Of a stretch of DNA of 64,000 bases, positions 49,331 through 60,870 are shown piece after piece. Positions within the stretch are counted from its first letter, which is position 1. Each line of letters opens with the position of its first letter. The notes under the pieces are model-generated. The model had not been told where the DNA came from, searched no databases, and worked only from the letters and a program-made list of their open reading frames with translations. The translations under genes and the position numbers were made by a program. Source of the DNA: Megaleporinus macrocephalus (lineage: Eukaryota; Chordata; Actinopteri; Characiformes; Anostomidae); the NCBI GenBank assembly GCA_021613375.1, contig CM038703.1, forward strand, positions 19,218,694-19,282,693, written 5' to 3'.

Positions 49331-50791
49331 GGTGACCAGCTCCTGTCTTGTATCCTCGTCTCAGCAGTGCCTCGGTATCTGAAAGGCACCTGAGACCAGT
49401 GTGGTATTGGCCCGTGTGGCTGCTGTGTTTTTGCTGCAGTGGAACACGGCCTCTCGTGGTTTTTTTTACTGGGCTGCTGTGCGGCCCGCCTTCGGACGCT
49501 TCTTTCCTGCCTGGTGCTCGAGCTTCCTGTCTGAGCCCCAGAGGTTGGGGCACAGTTCTCTCGAGGAAAAAAAAAAAAAAGCTCTGGGCACCAAGCTTTG
49601 CAGGCAATCAGCTGTGCTTTACGTCCTTTATATTGCTTGTATCTGATTTGCAATTCTCATAGAATGTGCGTTTATAACTTGTCCAAGCCGTTTTTGCCAG
49701 CTTTACATGCTTAGCTTTTCTTTTTTTTTTGTTTCCCCCCTGTTCCAAATGCGATTCAGGATTCTTCCGTTCTTTCCCTCAGGTTTGTTTTGATGGCCTA
49801 GAAAGAGGGATTTATTTATCTATGGGTGCTTTTATCCTTTTTTTTTTTTGCTTTAGGACTCCGGACAAAATAACAGGATGAAGTTTAATTCCGTTGTTAA
49901 TTTCATTTTCAGTTCCAGTGTTATGATATCGTTATTACTTGTATGTAATGTGATAACGGTTTGCTATTTGAAGATAATTAGTGCTGGCAATAGGCAGTTG
50001 TTTCCCTCATGTGCCATCAGGTTCATTGAATCTGTGGTATGTTGGGATCAAGCACTTTTCTCCCTTGCTGTTCTGAAAATGACGATGATGACGGGACTCA
50101 AAGCTGTGTGATGTAACATAAGCCCCTTGAGCCTTTAGATTTTATTCTATTTAATGCCATTACATGCATTCAAACAATCTTGGCATATAGTTTTTTATGA
50201 GATTTTGAGTCTGTTAGCTTTGCTCTGAGATATATTTAATGGAAAGTTGCACAGCTTGATTTGATTGAACTGCTTGTTGCTCGTGTAAAGTGTCCCTCTG
50301 GCAAATGTTTACTTGTCCTCCGTCCGTAGAACTTGCCTTAGTCAGCCACTGCTGCTCCATAGACTATAATGTGCAGGTTACTTATTTTTAATATTTGGCA
50401 GCTATAATCTGTAGAACAGTCATTACTGTGTTTATTCCATCCTGCTGCTAGTCTGTCATCTGGGCATCACTGTAAAGCTTGCAGGAGTTATCTTGGCACT
50501 TCACATGAGCAACAGCAGTGTTCTTTATACAGAGAACAGCTTTCTCTGTGTGGAAATGACCCACATTGGGTATACTGTATCTTATTTTAAAGCAGTATTT
50601 ATTTACTGTGCCTTGTTTAAATGATTGCATTTGTACATTATTGTTTAGATGGTATATGCTTATTTTTTTTTCACCTGTGGATCAGACGTGGTTCTGATGA
50701 CTACATTTTGTTTTGTATTGCATTGAATTGTCCTAATGGCTGTAATTTATACTCCAGTATCTGGATTCTCCAACTGTTCAAATGCCTGACT

Positions 50792-50799
50792 CTCAGGGA
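50792..50799 (+). promoter_or_regulatory. miR-125 seed match (8mer) in lfng 3' UTR
   Basis: CTCAGGGA is the exact 8mer target of the miR-125 family seed. It lies about 60 nt before the polyadenylation signal. Control of Lfng by miR-125a-5p through its 3' UTR has been reported in chick presomitic mesoderm, so the match in a fish gene is plausible as a conserved site. An 8mer can occur by chance in 1.5 kb. Confidence 0.5.
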
Positions 50800-50858
50800 T
50801 CAGTGTCCTGACAAAGTTATCATAGGCGCCACCGTGATAACTGTGCGTTTAGCTTTCA

Positions 50859-50864
50859 AATAAA
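50859..50864 (+). terminator. lfng: lfng polyadenylation signal AATAAA
   Basis: A canonical AATAAA hexamer lies 1.53 kb after the stop codon. Cleavage would be expected about 15-25 bases later, near 50880. It is the first hexamer I noticed that gives a UTR of typical length, but alternative sites are possible. Confidence 0.65.
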
Positions 50865-51255
50865 ACAGCATACTCGCTGAGAAACTTTACGTGCGTCTCT
50901 ACTCGTTTGTCTTGGCTGCTTTTCCACACTCCACGTTCAGTTCACATCCCCCACCCACAGTCCCTGTTTATAATATAATATGGGGCTTGTTTTTTCATAC
51001 AATGCACAGAGCTAAAGAAAATACAGTTGTAAGGCTTGTGGGTCTATGTCTACGTTGGACCTTTTATTTTGAATTATGAAAAAGGAAAAACAAGCTCTAG
51101 GTGTTTCCAAAAAACTGGAAGTGAACCAGTCTTCAAATAATAGGGTGAACTTAAGTGCGCACTTCCTTATAGCTCTGTTTATTATTCCACACCAGTATGT
51201 CTTTGTGCCAGTAGAGTGTTAAATAAATCCAGAATGACATACAGTGTAATCATAG

Positions 51256-51290
51256 CATACAGTCATAGGCAAAAGTTTGGGTACCTCATG
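51256..51290. repeat. Tc1-like terminal repeat fragment
   Basis: ACAGTCATAGGCAAAAGTTT followed by GGGTACC resembles the outer end of many fish Tc1 elements. No partner end or transposase sequence is evident nearby, so it is a solo remnant. Confidence 0.4.
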
Positions 51291-51497
51291 ATCACATGTT
51301 CTTGTTGAATTTTTAAGGGAAAATAACTCCTCAGTTTTTTTAATTTTCTTGGTTGTCTACATAGAAGGTATGGGATTTAGATCAGGATGTACACCTAGGT
51401 ATACCTTACAAGGACCAGCAAGGTGTTTTCCCTTTTTGGTAAGCTCTGTTCTTGGCTCTGATTTGCTGGTTTACAGAGAGATACCCTGATGAATAGT

Positions 51498-51515
51498 TTA
51501 GGGTTAGGGTTAGGG
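51498..51515 (+). repeat. (TTAGGG)3, short telomere-like repeat
   Basis: Three perfect TTAGGG units lie in a non-telomeric context. This is too short to imply a former chromosome end. Confidence 0.85.
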
Positions 51516-51552
51516 ACAGAAGCAACATGTCAAAATAGTCACAAGCATATGG

Positions 51553-51661
51553 TATATATCCCCAAATGCAGCCCTTACAAAGTGATACATGCAAACCATT
51601 GTAATATTTATATCAGGATGTGGCAAGATGTATCACATTGTATGCAAAAAAAAAAAAAAAA
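51553..51661 (+). repeat. dispersed repeat copy ending in (A)16
   Basis: About 93 bp (ATCCCCAAATGCAGCCCTTA through TGTATCACATTGTATGC) recur at 54541-54634 with few differences. Here the segment is followed by sixteen A residues (51646-51661), which the other copy lacks. A retroposed 3' end is one explanation. The family is not recognised. Confidence 0.6.
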
Positions 51662-52890
51662 TCTGCTCTGGTGTATATATGCTAGGTTATCATCATACTA
51701 ATTAGTTAGCTATGCTGGTTACTTGGTGCTTGCTAGTAACCAATAACATTGCAACATCAACACAAAGTAAATTAAAGCTGTTAGTTAACTTTCAATTTAA
51801 GGACATCTGGCTTCAACTGCCAAAAACTGGATAAATCACACAGCATGACTGCTACTTACAGGTTGCTCTTGGGGTTGCGATGCTAATAAAGGTAAAAATG
51901 CTTCTCTCTTCACTCTTCACTCAGCAAAGCTGCTCAATGTTGTCCAAGGTTTGAGAAACTGTCTGGAGTGGAACAAGCAGAGCAAACTAACAACAACGTT
52001 GTCCAGAGTCTTGTTAAATAAGTTATGTGGGAGCTGAAGTTGGCTTTCTATTTGCTGGCTTGTTTCACAATTTTGCATCTTAATTAGTGCTGCAGACACA
52101 TTCTGGCTCTTGTGGTAGTTGTAGAGTTTAAGAAGGAACAGAGCATTTGATGAAGCCTTGTTTAAAGATGAACATGCCTGTTGACAGCTCGGTTCCTTTG
52201 CTAAGAGTATAAAAAGTGGCGACATCCCCTTCACAGCCTGGAACGGTCCATTTCTCCACATAGGCCACCATTTTTGTTGTTGTTGCTCAGAGGTTGTATG
52301 TAAATTTTGGGGGGAATAAATCTTAATAAGCCAAGTTTATGTAACAGTTTAGAAATTTAGAATCAACCCATTTTACCGCCAACTTTGCTAATGTGGGATT
52401 TGCATTTGATGGAGGACACAGCAGTGTTAAAGGTTCATGGTATGACAGTTTCACGTACTGAACTCTCCTTTTTCAACTACGTAGCAATGTAAATACAGTT
52501 CTCCATATTATGGCACTTAAAAACATACAATGTAGGCTGTGCCAAAGTTATGGCACATTATTTCTTGTGTGCTTATTTTCAATACATTAAAGTAATTTGA
52601 GAAAATCAGCAAAACATGTCATGACTGTATATGAATGTGTGGAAAGGGAAGCGCTATACATTCTATATAGGATCTCTTTGTCTGTTTGGTTTCAAGCAAA
52701 GCGCAAACAGAAATATGAAATCAGGTCCCTGGCGGTTTCTCCAATCTCCAGTCTCATAGCCCAGATAATAAAGTCATCAAACAAAAATAGAGCCAACGGC
52801 CCCCTCACCACGTACTGGAGATTACAGGCATTGTGAGAACTTTATTTTGACAAGAATAATTTCCAGTCCTTCTTGACCAGTGCTCCAGAT

Positions 52891-53008
52891 GCCATTACTG
52901 AGGTCATATTTTGATATGGCTGCGATGATAGCATCTTCAGTTCCAAGCTAACTTCAAAACATCTTGGGCTTGTGAGTGCTATTGTTTTCGAACCACTCCA
53001 GATCAAAG
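52891..53008 (+). repeat. local duplicated segment, copy 1
   Basis: This ~117-bp stretch (containing TCATATTTTGATATGGCTGC and AACCACTCCAGATCAAA) recurs at 54035-54151 in the same orientation with scattered differences. It is non-coding in every frame I checked. Confidence 0.6.
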
Positions 53009-54034
53009 AGATTTGGTTTCTGACATGACCACATTTTTGTGAGGACATTATTATGAGGACTTTATTGCTGTAATGGAGTTTGTGTCCCTAAGTCACTCTC
53101 GGTTTTCCCATGAGCAGTGTGGGACATTTCTGCATTCTTGCGCATTAGTGGAGCACAGACAGAGGCTCGCCTAAAAGCAGCCAAGTTAGCAGAACATCTC
53201 CAAGCAGCCCAAAATCATATTTCACACGGCCTCCGTACCTAGATCTAACAGCATCTGCGTGTCATGTGTGGCTGTGTATGGGGAAGGCAGATTCTAACAG
53301 CTGTGTCTGCTGGGGACAAAACATCAGACACATTTCAGTACGTCTCCTCAACCACAACATGCAGACAGACCAAAGTGGTGATTATGGGCTCTGGTTCCTT
53401 TCGCAGGGTGATAGCTTGAAAAGTTATGACTGGAGGCTGTTCTGAAAAGTTTAGCACCTCTGAACTAGTGCTTGGGTGAGCACAAAGAGATAAGCCTTTG
53501 ATTTATGCTTCAAGTTGTATAAGGAGTAGCTGACCAGAGCAGACGTCTATTGTGTGACAGAAAGCCTGGACACGAAGATAACAGCCAGACCAAAATACGA
53601 CAGAGAAGGTTATCAGTTGAGAACAAACAGGAGGTCTCACATGTAGAAACACTCACATCTCTATACAATGTCAGGACGTGGGGTCATACATATGTTCCAT
53701 ATCGCCGCTGTCAGAACAAAACCTCATATTTCAATTTCTGTTGTTTTAACATTGAACATAATTTGAAAATGTCTCTGGTCTTTTACATTGTGTGCAAATT
53801 TAATGATGAAAGGATCAAAGGAAATGTCCCAAAAATTCATTGACTTTAAAAGTTATTAAAAGTAAAGTTTGTTTAGCTTTCTCCTGTAAAGTTATCAATT
53901 TCAGGGTACACATTTTGTTTTGTCATATGGGTAAATGAAAAACAAACTTATCATGGAAAAGACAGTGGACAGCAGTGGACAGACTGTTGTTTTATTATAG
54001 TTTAAATGAGACAGAGACTTGACCATTTATGTAT

Positions 54035-54151
54035 GCCATTATTGGGATCATATTTTGATTTGGTTGCGATGATAGCTTCTTTAATTCCAAGCTAACTCCA
54101 CTACCTGTTGGGCTTGTGAGGGCTGTTGTTTTCTAACCACTCCAGATCAAA
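54035..54151 (+). repeat. local duplicated segment, copy 2
   Basis: This is the partner of 52891-53008, containing TCATATTTTGATTTGGTTGC and AACCACTCCAGATCAAA. The spacing between copies is about 1.14 kb. Confidence 0.6.
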
Positions 54152-54540
54152 ATCAGCATTATAGTAATCAAGGCGTGATCACTAATAGATCCTTTACTAA
54201 CATCTGTAGAAAACATGGCATTCACCAAGTTTAAATTCTCTTTAAATACTTATTTAATGTGCTTGTAATCATCAGATTCATCTGCTCGGGGAAGGCTTTC
54301 CAAGCCCAAACATCATTCCAAATTGTTCTTCAAGGTCAACATTTCCATCAGAGAGGTCTCCCAATCCCCAAATCTTACACCCTCGTTAGGCATGAAAATG
54401 TATCCATGAGGCCAGTACAGGGTAATAAATGTGTATATATATCTGAAGAAGTTTCAGCAGAGCCACATTTACACTTAACCACCAGTGGTTACCTATTTAA
54501 GAACTCCACAAACCTCTCTTCTCGCCTTCCTAGAATAAGA

Positions 54541-54634
54541 TATACATCCCCAAATGTGGCCTTTACAAAGTGATAGATGCAAACCATCGTAATATTTATA
54601 TCAGGCATGTGGCAAGATGTATCACATTGTATGC
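54541..54634 (+). repeat. second copy of the 51.55-kb repeat
   Basis: TATACATCCCCAAATGTGGC through TATCACATTGTATGC is near-identical to 51553-51645, about 3 kb upstream in the same orientation. It lacks the A-tail. Confidence 0.6.
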
Positions 54635-54972
54635 TATTTAGTTCCACTTGCTCACTTGTTCTTTCCTGCCTGCCACTGCAGAAGCATGTATAAAGAGCAG
54701 TGGGGTGGGTGGAGGAGCTTTGCTTCACTAAATGAGTCACTTATGCTGGGCAGTAACTTGAAATGTAAAAGTGAAGAATATGGAGTGGACAGTGAGTTTA
54801 TTTTGTTTGCCTGTGGTGAGCAAGCAGGTTTGAGAACTACGGGTCTACATGCTAATGATTATCATTTGTGACAAATGAATGTTTCAAGCAGTCTAACAAC
54901 GAATATGTATGTGTGCATCCAAAATTGAAAACCTTCCACTTGTCATCTCACCCAAGTTGCCCGCCGTGTATC

Positions 54973-55323
54973 CAGTGCTTAATTTGTAAAACATCAGGTA
55001 ATGGAACACTAAAGGTGGGGTGATCCAGCAAGTGGCAGTGAGGGAAAAGGTCCTGGAACGCATAGACACAACAGTGCTTCAAGTGTCCATCTAACATAGT
55101 AGCGTTCTATACAATTAAATAATCCTAGATTTAATGACTGCAGTAAGGAGCTGCAACCATAAAATCTCAGAGATGCCACTGGACGAATAGTTTTTGGTGT
55201 CCTACAAAAAAAAGATGTCAAAGAGGCGGTGGATCCACATAAATAAGTTCTGGAACGCAGGTACCCAAAATATGAGAGGTGCCGGATCTAGTTCCAGTAA
55301 GATCCAGCACAAATTAAGCACTG
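54973..55323. mobile_element. hAT-like MITE with 8-bp target-site duplication
   Basis: The ends CAGTGCTTAATTTGT (54973-54987) and ACAAATTAAGCACTG (55309-55323) are exact 15-bp inverted repeats. They are flanked by CGTGTATC (54965-54972) and CGTGTACC (55324-55331), an 8-bp duplication with one mismatch. CAGTG-type ends and an 8-bp duplication are hallmarks of the hAT superfamily. The 351-bp interior has no transposase. Confidence 0.85.
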
Positions 55324-55331
55324 CGTGTACC

Positions 55332-57301
55332 CCTTTGTCTTTGTAAGCTTAGCTTTCAGCCCCAGAAACCATAAAGAAATGTTTTTGCTGTTTCAATAAT
55401 AAAATAGAATTCTGTATCTTTTCTAAACACTTTTCAAAGTGAGGATCATTTTGTTGGTTCTGTGATTGCAGGTTAGTCCTGTGTTTACTTTAGTTTTACT
55501 ACAACATCAGGACTTTTTTGGTCCTAAAGATCTATAAAACCAAAAACACGCAAGAACGTGACAGTAGCGTAAACACTACCAGGACGGCACAAATGAATGC
55601 TGCTGTAAGACTTTAATTTTTTTTTTAAACTGCCACTTAAGCCATTTTCTCTGCAGTGAACACTTCTGGAGGTGGCTGGCCTCATCATACTTGTGGTCTG
55701 ACATTCTGGACACACTCATACAGCTTAGCCAGTTTCTCTGGGCCTGCAGTTTGGCTATGCCACCCACTTATAGTGACTGTATGGTGGGACTGGCAGCGCC
55801 GGGAACGGCTTTTAGGGAATACAGCTTGTTTCCGTTCTCATCCATGCTTTAAATTCTCCTCTGTAATTAGTGCCTGGAGCTCTGTTTTGTCTGCTTCTGC
55901 AGCGATGCGTGAAAGAGGCGGACCACACAATGCCTCAGCCCTGGCAGACTGGGGCAGGGGCAAGGATGGTCTGGCTGTCCAGTCCTTTATTTCAGCTCAG
56001 GAAAGTCCAGCAGTTTCTCCAGTAATACATGAGAAACATAAAGCTTGATCCCTTGCACTGCTTAACCACAGTAAATCTAAATACACATCATTCAATAAAG
56101 AGGTTGTATAATTGTGAGAGTGAGGAACTGCAGGATTTTTAGGAGTTGATTCAGTACTTATCCAACATGTAGCCTATGTAAGCAATATCAACTGATTAAA
56201 CTAAGAGTTTGATTTAGCAGGATGAAGAAACATTATTTGGTTTCACATGTTTAGCAGAAACTGTGCATTTTCCTGTTTTCATTCTGACTCAGAGGGCTCT
56301 GGGAACTTACACCTTTTTGCTCTGGAAACTTTTCAATTCTCACTACACCTCTTCATGACGAATGCACGATTTCTGGTATGCAGGATTACAAACCCTCTTT
56401 TTAACTGTTTGTCTTTCCAGCAGGACTCCACCAACAACAGCTAAGCAACAGGAAAGTGCAATTGTGGTGAAATGATGTCAAATGGACCGAAATGTAGCCA
56501 GAGGTGAGATTCTTTATGAATGATAATGATCAGAAGCTCATGATGAGATCAACTTCCTGCCGATAAATATAAACAATTTTTTTTCCGGAACTGTTGCTTC
56601 ATACACCTCCTCTTACTGCTGCCTTTCCAAACTCTGAGAAAATGTCAGAGCTCAATATGCACAGCTTGCTTTTTTCTCTGTACTGTTACTGTAAATGCTG
56701 ATGATGTCCATTCATTTGACCTTTGCGCAGGTGTCTGGTGTTGGGAGGTGTTGAGCAGAAGCTGTTTTTGTGAGCATTCAGCTCGATAAGATCAAGTCTT
56801 GTTAAAATTGGAGGCGACGTTATTGAGTCAGGGGGGAAAAAACACACTAAAATTACCCTGTATTTCATTTTAAAAGTCAGAGGCAGCGCATCAAATTTGG
56901 TGAAAGTTTTTCAAATTACACCACACATCCAGACGCATTACCGCCAAAAAGAAGGTCCGGCTGGATGTCTAGGTCTCAAACTCAGCATCAGACTCATCCA
57001 GATGAATATCATCGCTGTCCAGAGAATGTCGATTATCATTTTTCTTTGGGATTGAAACACGGTGGCTGCCCTATAAACTTTGCCCTATAGAAACCCAATT
57101 ACCAATAGAAATGCTCCAAAAATGAACTGTTGGATGATACTTCCGATCATCCGATTCAAGGCTAATCGAAGAAAACTGACATTGGAAAACGTTTGTCTGC
57201 ACATTTTCACCAGAGAGGTCCTTAAATACTGATCTCTTACATAGTGCAGCTTCAAATGATTTTTTATTTAAATCTAAATCTTATTTAGTTGAATTGTTCA
57301 A
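55332..57301. other. intergenic DNA, no recognised gene
   Basis: A + strand frame at 55656-56048 (130 codons) is open but Ser/Trp-rich and resembles no family. I see nothing else that can be supported. Confidence 0.5.
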
Positions 57302-57714
57302 ATTTGTAGTGCTACAATTCCAGACTGGAGTCTGTCCGTCTCTCTGTATACTTTCTTACTGTGTTCTCTAATGGTTAGGACCCCCAATAAGACCACCAAA
57401 GAGCAGGTATTATTTGGGTGGTGGATTATTCTCAGCATGTGGAACAAACAAAGCTGTTTTTTAAACATTGTGTCCACAAACTGAAGAAACAGGTGCTGCA
57501 CAGTTTGTGTTGGTCAGTCTCTAGTCACAGGCTGCTGCCCACAGGACACAGTTGGCTGGATAGTTTTGATAGGTGGACTATTCTTAGTCCAGCAGTGACA
57601 CTGAGGTGATCCACCACCCAAATAATACCTGCTCTGTGGTGGTCCTGTGAGGAGTTGGTTTACAAAATACAGAGAAACAGATAAACTACAGTCTGTGATC
57701 GTAGAACTACAAAA
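57302..57714. mobile_element. fold-back element with ~125-bp terminal inverted repeats
   Basis: The inner arms 57391-57426 and 57609-57644 are reverse complements at 35 of 36 positions (core GAGCAGGTATTATTTGGGTG). The pairing continues outward, less perfectly, to TTGTAGTGCTACAATTC on the left and GATCGTAGAACTACAAAA on the right. The interior is non-coding. I recognise this repeat as abundant in some otophysan fish genomes. Confidence 0.8.
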
Positions 57715-60246
57715 TGAGTGTAGAAAGAATGTGATTTGAATGTTTTGGCTAATCAGTGTGCATAGTCATGCAGATCACAACCTGATAAAAACCTGAGCAA
57801 GTGACCACTTCAATAGGACAGTCAGTTAGGCCTCCAAAACACTGCACCAAATCTCTTTTTTTAAGAAAGGTTTTCTTTAGATGCCCTACACAAAATGACA
57901 CAAATGATGCTTTCTATCAGGTTCTTATTGCAAATCTGTTCTTTTAGCTACATCCATGCAGGAAACAGGAAGCAGGCCTATATGTTTTTACAAAACCAGC
58001 ACAAAGAGTAGTCTTGTTGTCTCATCTTGAAACAGTACAAATGTGATCCATTTGGAATAAGCAGAAAACCAGCTGGCAGAAATGCTGTTCTTCCTTCATA
58101 TAACTCTGAGACTACTTTGAACTTGGCTATTGTGAAATCTAATACAGACATTTATAAACAATTGGGATGTACGGCTGTGAACTGCGAGCAGATCCAGAAA
58201 TCAAGCGTTACTTTTCATGTTCTAGGCAGAAATAAAACACAGGAGGACATGTATGTATATTTTCAGAGAAGGAGAATTACCAGGGTTTTTGAAGGCTTAA
58301 ATGACTGTCTCATTGGATTGTGTTTGAGATCAGTGAGAAGCTGCAGGGGTGTATGAAGTTCCTCCAAAGAAAAGCTCTGCATGAGGTCATGCTTTACATG
58401 CTCATAAATGGTGGGAAACAAACATTAATAAGGCCTAGATTGAAAAGCCAAAGTGAAACCTTAGTTGCTTGGAAGTTTTATGAACTTGTGTTGAAAAATG
58501 TGAAGTCTCTTGCAATTAATTCTGGTGCAGCTGTCTAAGCTTTGTCTTAAAACAACCAAATAAACACTAATAATGTGCAGCACAAACAAGAAAATAATAC
58601 AGAGGATGCTTTCTTGGAATAATGTTGGTTATTTGGTGGTAACTAGAAAGCTTAATTTACTAGTTTCTGCAACTTAACTGAGTGCATGTCTGTGGACTGT
58701 GGGAGGAAACCCACACTAACACAGGAAAAACACACAAAATTCACATAGAAAAGGAATCAAACCCCCAAGACCCTATTTACTGTAAGGTGACATCGCTACC
58801 CACTGCACGATGGCAGCTTGCAAAAAATTTAAAATAAAAATAAAACCCAAAAATTCTGTAGAAACGTAGGTTGAATACAAACATATGAAAACTACTAGCT
58901 GCTAACAGAGGACACTGAACACATGTAACATGGTGCAAAACAGTTGAGTTCATTTTAAGTTACAGGGTGTGAAGAATGGACGGCTACACCAGCCAGTGGG
59001 TCTATGAATGTTAAGGGGGGTTATATCTATTAAACTCTGAGGATTAGTGAGAAGCAAGTGACAAGCACCCTGTCTCCACCTCCCTGCAAGACCAGAGCAT
59101 CCAATTAACAGCCAACGTGGTCGCTGTGGTTCTCAGTGCCAGAGCGCCGCTACAGGCCTCTGTCCCCCAGGCTCGGGCTGTAATCCCCCTCGACATGTGC
59201 TCCAAGGCACTGAATGAGCTCTTCCTAATCCAGCTATCAGATAACCCCCTGCCCAAGTGCCTTTACTGCCCCAGCCAAATGCTTGTGTGTCTGAGGACCG
59301 CTGCACAGCATGGTGTTATCGTCCTGCTATGACCTATAATCGCCTGCTGAGAGACGTCTCCTGGGTGTCCTCCTGAGAATCAAGCGCTCATCCCACCCCA
59401 TATTTAATAAAACTCATTCCTCTTTGCTGGCACACAGAACAGTCTCTGCTCATACAGACCAAGCAACCCAGCTACGTGGCAATGACACATGCTTATCAGG
59501 GTTTGGTAGCACTTGTTTTGGTGAGGCAAGACATAGCCTAGAGCACTAAATGCAACTGTTATAACTGAACTTTGTAGCTATAACATTTTATATCGATATT
59601 CTCCTCTAATTAGGCTAATCTCGTTCTTGCAGGCCAACAGCAAACCTGTACTGAGTATACTCTTGAAATAATGTTCTAAAAACCAACCAATGACTGATAT
59701 ATTTCACCATATTTCCCTTAACTTGATTTAAAAAAGTGAAGTGGTCCTGATCTTGGGTAACGCTTCTGTGAGCATTTCCTGTCTCTGGCCCCGCCCACAT
59801 AAAACATTTTCAGAGTGAGAGAAACTTTGCAAACTAAACTTAACAAAGCATAACCAAAAACTAGCAAGCTGGACCTCCTGCCTATACCATATACCTATAT
59901 GCCTGTACCATATACTTATATCATTTATCCATATACCAATATTATTCGTTTGTCCATCCTTTCTATCACATGTTGCTTCATCTGTCTATCTGTCTGCACA
60001 TCTGTTCACTTGTGTTACATTTTATACAACAGATATTTATATGTTCTATAAAAGCTGGATAACGATATTAGTTCTGTCAATCAAACAGCTCATTGGCCAC
60101 ACCCGTGCAGTTCTCACATGGGTGTGATCAGCAGTCTTTAAGCTTTGCTGGTTGGTATTATTCTAAATATTTTACTTTGCCTGTTGTTTTTTGAATTCTC
60201 TGTCTTAATAGTCTAGAAAGTTCAGTGATGGAGCTGCTTGTTGATG
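57715..60246. other. intergenic DNA between fold-back and SINE
   Basis: It contains the reverse-strand SINE fragment. A GC-richer patch at 59040-59330 is open on both strands (about 70 codons each) without recognisable similarity. Confidence 0.5.
58683..58817 (-). repeat. diverged SINE fragment, reverse strand
   Basis: The reverse strand shows the body of the same family as at 15.3 kb: the B-box-like region near 58752, then a degenerate GGAGTTT block and GGGTTTCCTCCCACAGTCC near the 3' side. It is truncated at both ends. Confidence 0.6.
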
Positions 60247-60540
60247 GCAGTGGTGGACAAAGTACAAAGTAAAAGTAGACGTGCGTTTTTTTAAATATTA
60301 AAAGTACTGGTGTAGGTCCATTTTGTTTCTTACTGGAGTTCAATTGTTCTTTCTGGAGTACAGTTTCCCAGCCATGCCTTTCATTCTGACAGCTTGTCAG
60401 AGTTACTCAAGCGTAGTTAAGGTGGATTTGCATCGATTTAGTTTCATTTCTGCGAGGTCATTCAGAGTGATGTTTGATGTGAAATTGTTAACTGTAGAGA
60501 TTTTTTTACAGGCAAATTATTAAATCTTTGTTTTCTTTAC
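60247..60540. repeat. probable fish dispersed repeat (GTGGACAAAGTAC type)
   Basis: AGTGGTGGACAAAGTACAAA then AAGTAAAAGTAGAC and GAGTTACTCAAGCG resemble a dispersed teleost repeat. Related AAGTAAAAGTAA/CTCAAGTAAGAGTAAAA fragments lie at about 62120-62225 and 63128-63225. Boundaries are uncertain. Confidence 0.35.
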
Positions 60541-60549
60541 ATGGCTTTA

Positions 60550-60870
60550 TAGGAGCCAGGTGGTAGGGTGGTGCTGTCGCCTCACGCAGAGAATGGCTTG
60601 GGTTCGATTTCCTAGCTGGGTAACCAGGTTCTGTGTGGAGTTCCTGTGTGCACTATATTCTGGTTTCCCAACACAGTTTAAAGATGTGCAGCCAGGAGTG
60701 TTGGCTATAGTAAGTTTCATAGAAAGTTTAAGTGTAAGTGTGTGTGTATGTGTCCGCTCTGTGATGGACTGGCAGCCTGTCCAGGGTGTCTCCTGCCTTC
60801 CACCCAATGACTGCTGCCCCACAATGCCTTATATATACTACTGTCACATTCTTCTCCACTTTGTCTAACT
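60550..60870 (+). repeat. tRNA-derived SINE copy, diverged
   Basis: A head with B-box GGTTCGATTTC (60601-60611) is followed by TGTGTGGAGTTCCTGTGTG, TCTGGTTTCCCAACACAG and GTGATGGACTGGCAGCCTG. These blocks match the 15.3-kb SINE in order. The GT-rich segment at 60735-60750 is part of the body. There is no clear (GGAT)n tail. Confidence 0.7.

Larger units (their letters stand above)
49331..50880 (+). other. lfng: lfng 3' UTR
   Basis: The sequence from the stop to just past the AATAAA at 50859-50864 contains no splice-consistent coding exon. It is T-rich and carries two ATTTATTTA nonamers of the AU-rich-element type, at 49810-49818 and 50597-50605. A perfect eight-base match to the miR-125 seed lies near its 3' end. 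Lfng messages are known for short half-lives in the segmentation clock of chick and mouse, where the 3' UTR is involved. The exact cleavage site is inferred from the signal. Confidence 0.75.

Noticed and set aside
49348..49662. 104-codon frame after the lfng stop
   Set aside because: It lies in the lfng 3' UTR and includes a lysine run from a homopolymer. There is no similarity to any family.
51498..51515. Interstitial telomere or fusion scar
   Set aside because: Only three TTAGGG units, which is expected by chance or slippage at this scale.
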